DNA from: Candidatus Dojkabacteria bacterium
GTDB lineage: Bacteria > Patescibacteriota > Dojkabacteria > J137
Direction of reading: 5' to 3'
Assembly: GCA_020429545.1 (NCBI GenBank)
Contig: JAGQLF010000060.1
Location: 1 to 5,585, forward strand
DNA: 5,585 nucleotides
The stretch's first letter is position 1. Each line of letters opens with the position of its first letter. The notes below the pieces were generated by a model. The model saw only the letters and a list, made by a program, of their open reading frames with translations. It was not told the origin of the DNA and ran no database searches. This document shows, in pieces, positions 4,746 to 5,585 of the stretch. The translations under genes were made by a program, and so were the position numbers.

Positions 4746-5141
4746 ATGGAAGAAGAAAAAGAATCGGCAGAAAGTGATGAATTAACTTTTAGAACGATTG
4801 AAGCACTTACACCTGTTTTTCAAAGTAATCCTGATGCAACCATACCCGAACTTAAGCAGGCAATAGCAGAGCACAACATTAAATTTAGGCGATTTAAGCA
4901 AGGACTTAACGCAATGTTAAGATATACACAAAGAGAAAATGAGGATGGAACTCTATCAAATATACCACTTAGAACTTTTATTAAAGGCTATGATAATAAA
5001 GATGATTTCTATGCAATTTATAAATTTGGACCGGATATTGGATATTATATGCTTCCAATTTTTGAGCATTTTGAAATCGCAACTCCAGAATTTAGAGACT
5101 TTGTTGCTGACGGTAAACTTTGGAAAACTAATAATGAATAG
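4746..5141 (+). CDS. Hypothetical protein, 131 aa
   Basis: I do not recognise this family. The first dozen residues are very acidic (MEEEKESAESDE). Two or three helices follow (about 13-62), including TIPELKQAIAEHNI and FRRFKQGLNAMLRYTQRE, spaced rather like a small helix-turn-helix fold, though no DNA-binding motif can be shown. The C-terminal half is aromatic (FYAIYKFGPDIGYYMLPIFEHFEI, about 88-111, is one continuous stretch) and ends in a helix and a polar tail. It has no cysteine, signal peptide or clear membrane helix. The start is secure: an in-frame TAA (4737-4739) lies two codons upstream. The last 14 bp, including the stop, overlap the 3' end of the mutase gene on the other strand. 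It is transcribed divergently from trhO, which may link their expression but says nothing about function. Confidence 0.8.
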   Translation: MEEEKESAESDELTFRTIEALTPVFQSNPDATIPELKQAIAEHNIKFRRFKQGLNAMLRYTQRENEDGTLSNIPLRTFIKGYDNKDDFYAIYKFGPDIGYYMLPIFEHFEIATPEFRDFVADGKLWKTNNE

Positions 5142-5585
5142 AATCTAAATTTTGTTTCATATCATCATAAATGCTTTTATCCTTACTCTCAAACCGAATC
5201 TTAATACTTGGGCTTGTTTGCGATGGACGTATAACGATCATTCCATCTGGCATATCTAACCGAATTCCATCAATCTCTGCTTTTTGTGAATTCGGGAACT
5301 TGGAGATTAATTGATTTTTTATATCTTCATAAGTTTCGTTCAGGGTACGGCCATGGCCGTACCCTGAATTATTAATAACAATCTCTGGACTTGTTATATA
5401 TCTATTTAGCTCATCATAATAGTCATCAATTTTCTTTCCTGATTTTTCTAAAATAGATAAGAGTGTAAGCATTGCATAAATTGCATCATCATGACCAAAA
5501 AAATCTTCCTTAAAATAAAAATGGCCAGAGATCTCACCTCCGAATAGTGCTTGAGTCTCTGACATCTTTTCTTTTATATTTGAAT
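5128..5585 (-). CDS. Phosphomannomutase/phosphoglucomutase, C-terminal part (5' end outside window)
   Basis: This alpha-D-phosphohexomutase converts mannose- or glucose-6-phosphate to the 1-phosphate, supplying nucleotide sugars for surface glycans. Only the last 151 codons are visible. The frame is open to the right edge (SNIKEK precedes the first Met at 5565), so that Met is internal and the active-site serine and metal loop lie outside the window. FGGEISGHFYFK (residues 14-25 from the edge) is the sugar-binding loop of domain 3. DDAIYAMLTLLSIL follows as its helix. IDGIRLDMPDGMIVIRPSQTSP (about 104-125) is the domain 4 phosphate-binding region, where the usual SNTEP or SGTEP reads SQTSP. 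Between them a 30-bp palindrome supplies about ten additional residues (near SGYGHGRTLN). Substrate preference cannot be told from this part. The gene converges with the 131-aa gene and overlaps its end by 14 bp. Confidence 0.92.
   Translation of the reverse strand, partial: SNIKEKMSETQALFGGEISGHFYFKEDFFGHDDAIYAMLTLLSILEKSGKKIDDYYDELNRYITSPEIVINNSGYGHGRTLNETYEDIKNQLISKFPNSQKAEIDGIRLDMPDGMIVIRPSQTSPSIKIRFESKDKSIYDDMKQNLDSIHY
5339..5368. repeat. Perfect 30-bp GC-rich palindrome inside the mutase gene
   Basis: The arm TTCAGGGTACGGCCA (5339-5353) is followed at once by its exact reverse complement (5354-5368). The symmetry is perfect over 30 bp, and the next bases (G5338, T5369) break it. It is 60% G+C, and its inner 22 bp are 73% G+C, in sharply A/T-rich surroundings. 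In the mutase frame it reads as ten codons, roughly SGYGHGRTLN, without a stop, in the linker between domains 3 and 4. As RNA it could form a 13-bp stem with a CATG loop. It resembles small in-frame palindromic elements such as those of Rickettsia, or a REP/IS200-type hairpin, but no transposase or second copy is in the window. Confidence 0.9.

Noticed and set aside
5339..5368. The palindrome as a transcription terminator
   Set aside because: It lies within the coding region and no T tract follows it on either strand.
474..5585. Alternative code with TGA as glycine (Gracilibacteria/Absconditabacteria type)
   Set aside because: All genes read through under the standard code with abundant GGN glycine and no in-frame TGA; absence of TGA stops alone is not enough.

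Overview
The window is AT-rich bacterial DNA holding eight protein-coding genes (two cut by the window edges), one tRNA gene and a structured tract of about 170 bases that no gene explains. All seven visible starts lack a Shine-Dalgarno sequence. Several genes seem to have very short leaders behind sigma-70-type -10 boxes, intergenic spaces are small, many proteins match no family I can name, and the tRNA lacks an encoded CCA end. This suits a small-genome lineage such as the Candidate Phyla Radiation (Patescibacteria). That placement is inference; Bacteroidota-like SD-less initiation is an alternative. The standard bacterial code fits all genes.

Layout. From 1 to 2070 three genes lie on the minus strand and may be co-transcribed: an uncharacterised 211-aa protein, a 303-aa protein with a degenerate nucleotidyltransferase-like motif set, and a small EamA/DMT-type membrane transporter running off the left edge. 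From 2071 to 2481 there is no CDS. This stretch holds a hairpin that may terminate the tRNA transcript, tRNA-Glu(UUC) on the minus strand, three long hairpins packed end to end against the tRNA 5' end, a good minus-strand promoter, and an extended -10 promoter for the next plus-strand gene. From 2482 to 3703 two uncharacterised acidic proteins are encoded on the plus strand. They converge, with a 3-bp gap, on trhO (tRNA U34 hydroxylase, minus strand, 3707-4645). The 100-bp gap 4646-4745 holds divergent promoters whose -35 boxes overlap. An uncharacterised 131-aa gene follows on the plus strand and overlaps tail to tail with the end of a phosphomannomutase/phosphoglucomutase gene, which enters from the right edge.

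Two signals stand out. First, the phosphohexomutase gene contains a perfect 30-bp GC-rich palindrome that reads as ten extra in-frame codons, as if a palindromic mobile element had inserted without breaking the gene. Second, the tRNA-Glu leader is made almost wholly of back-to-back long hairpins, two with the same bulge layout, behind a strong promoter. This is a candidate for an undescribed structured RNA or a tandem hairpin element.

The only biochemical themes that can be named are tRNA biology (tRNA-Glu, TrhO) and sugar-phosphate metabolism (the mutase). Nothing shows that these genes work together as one system.
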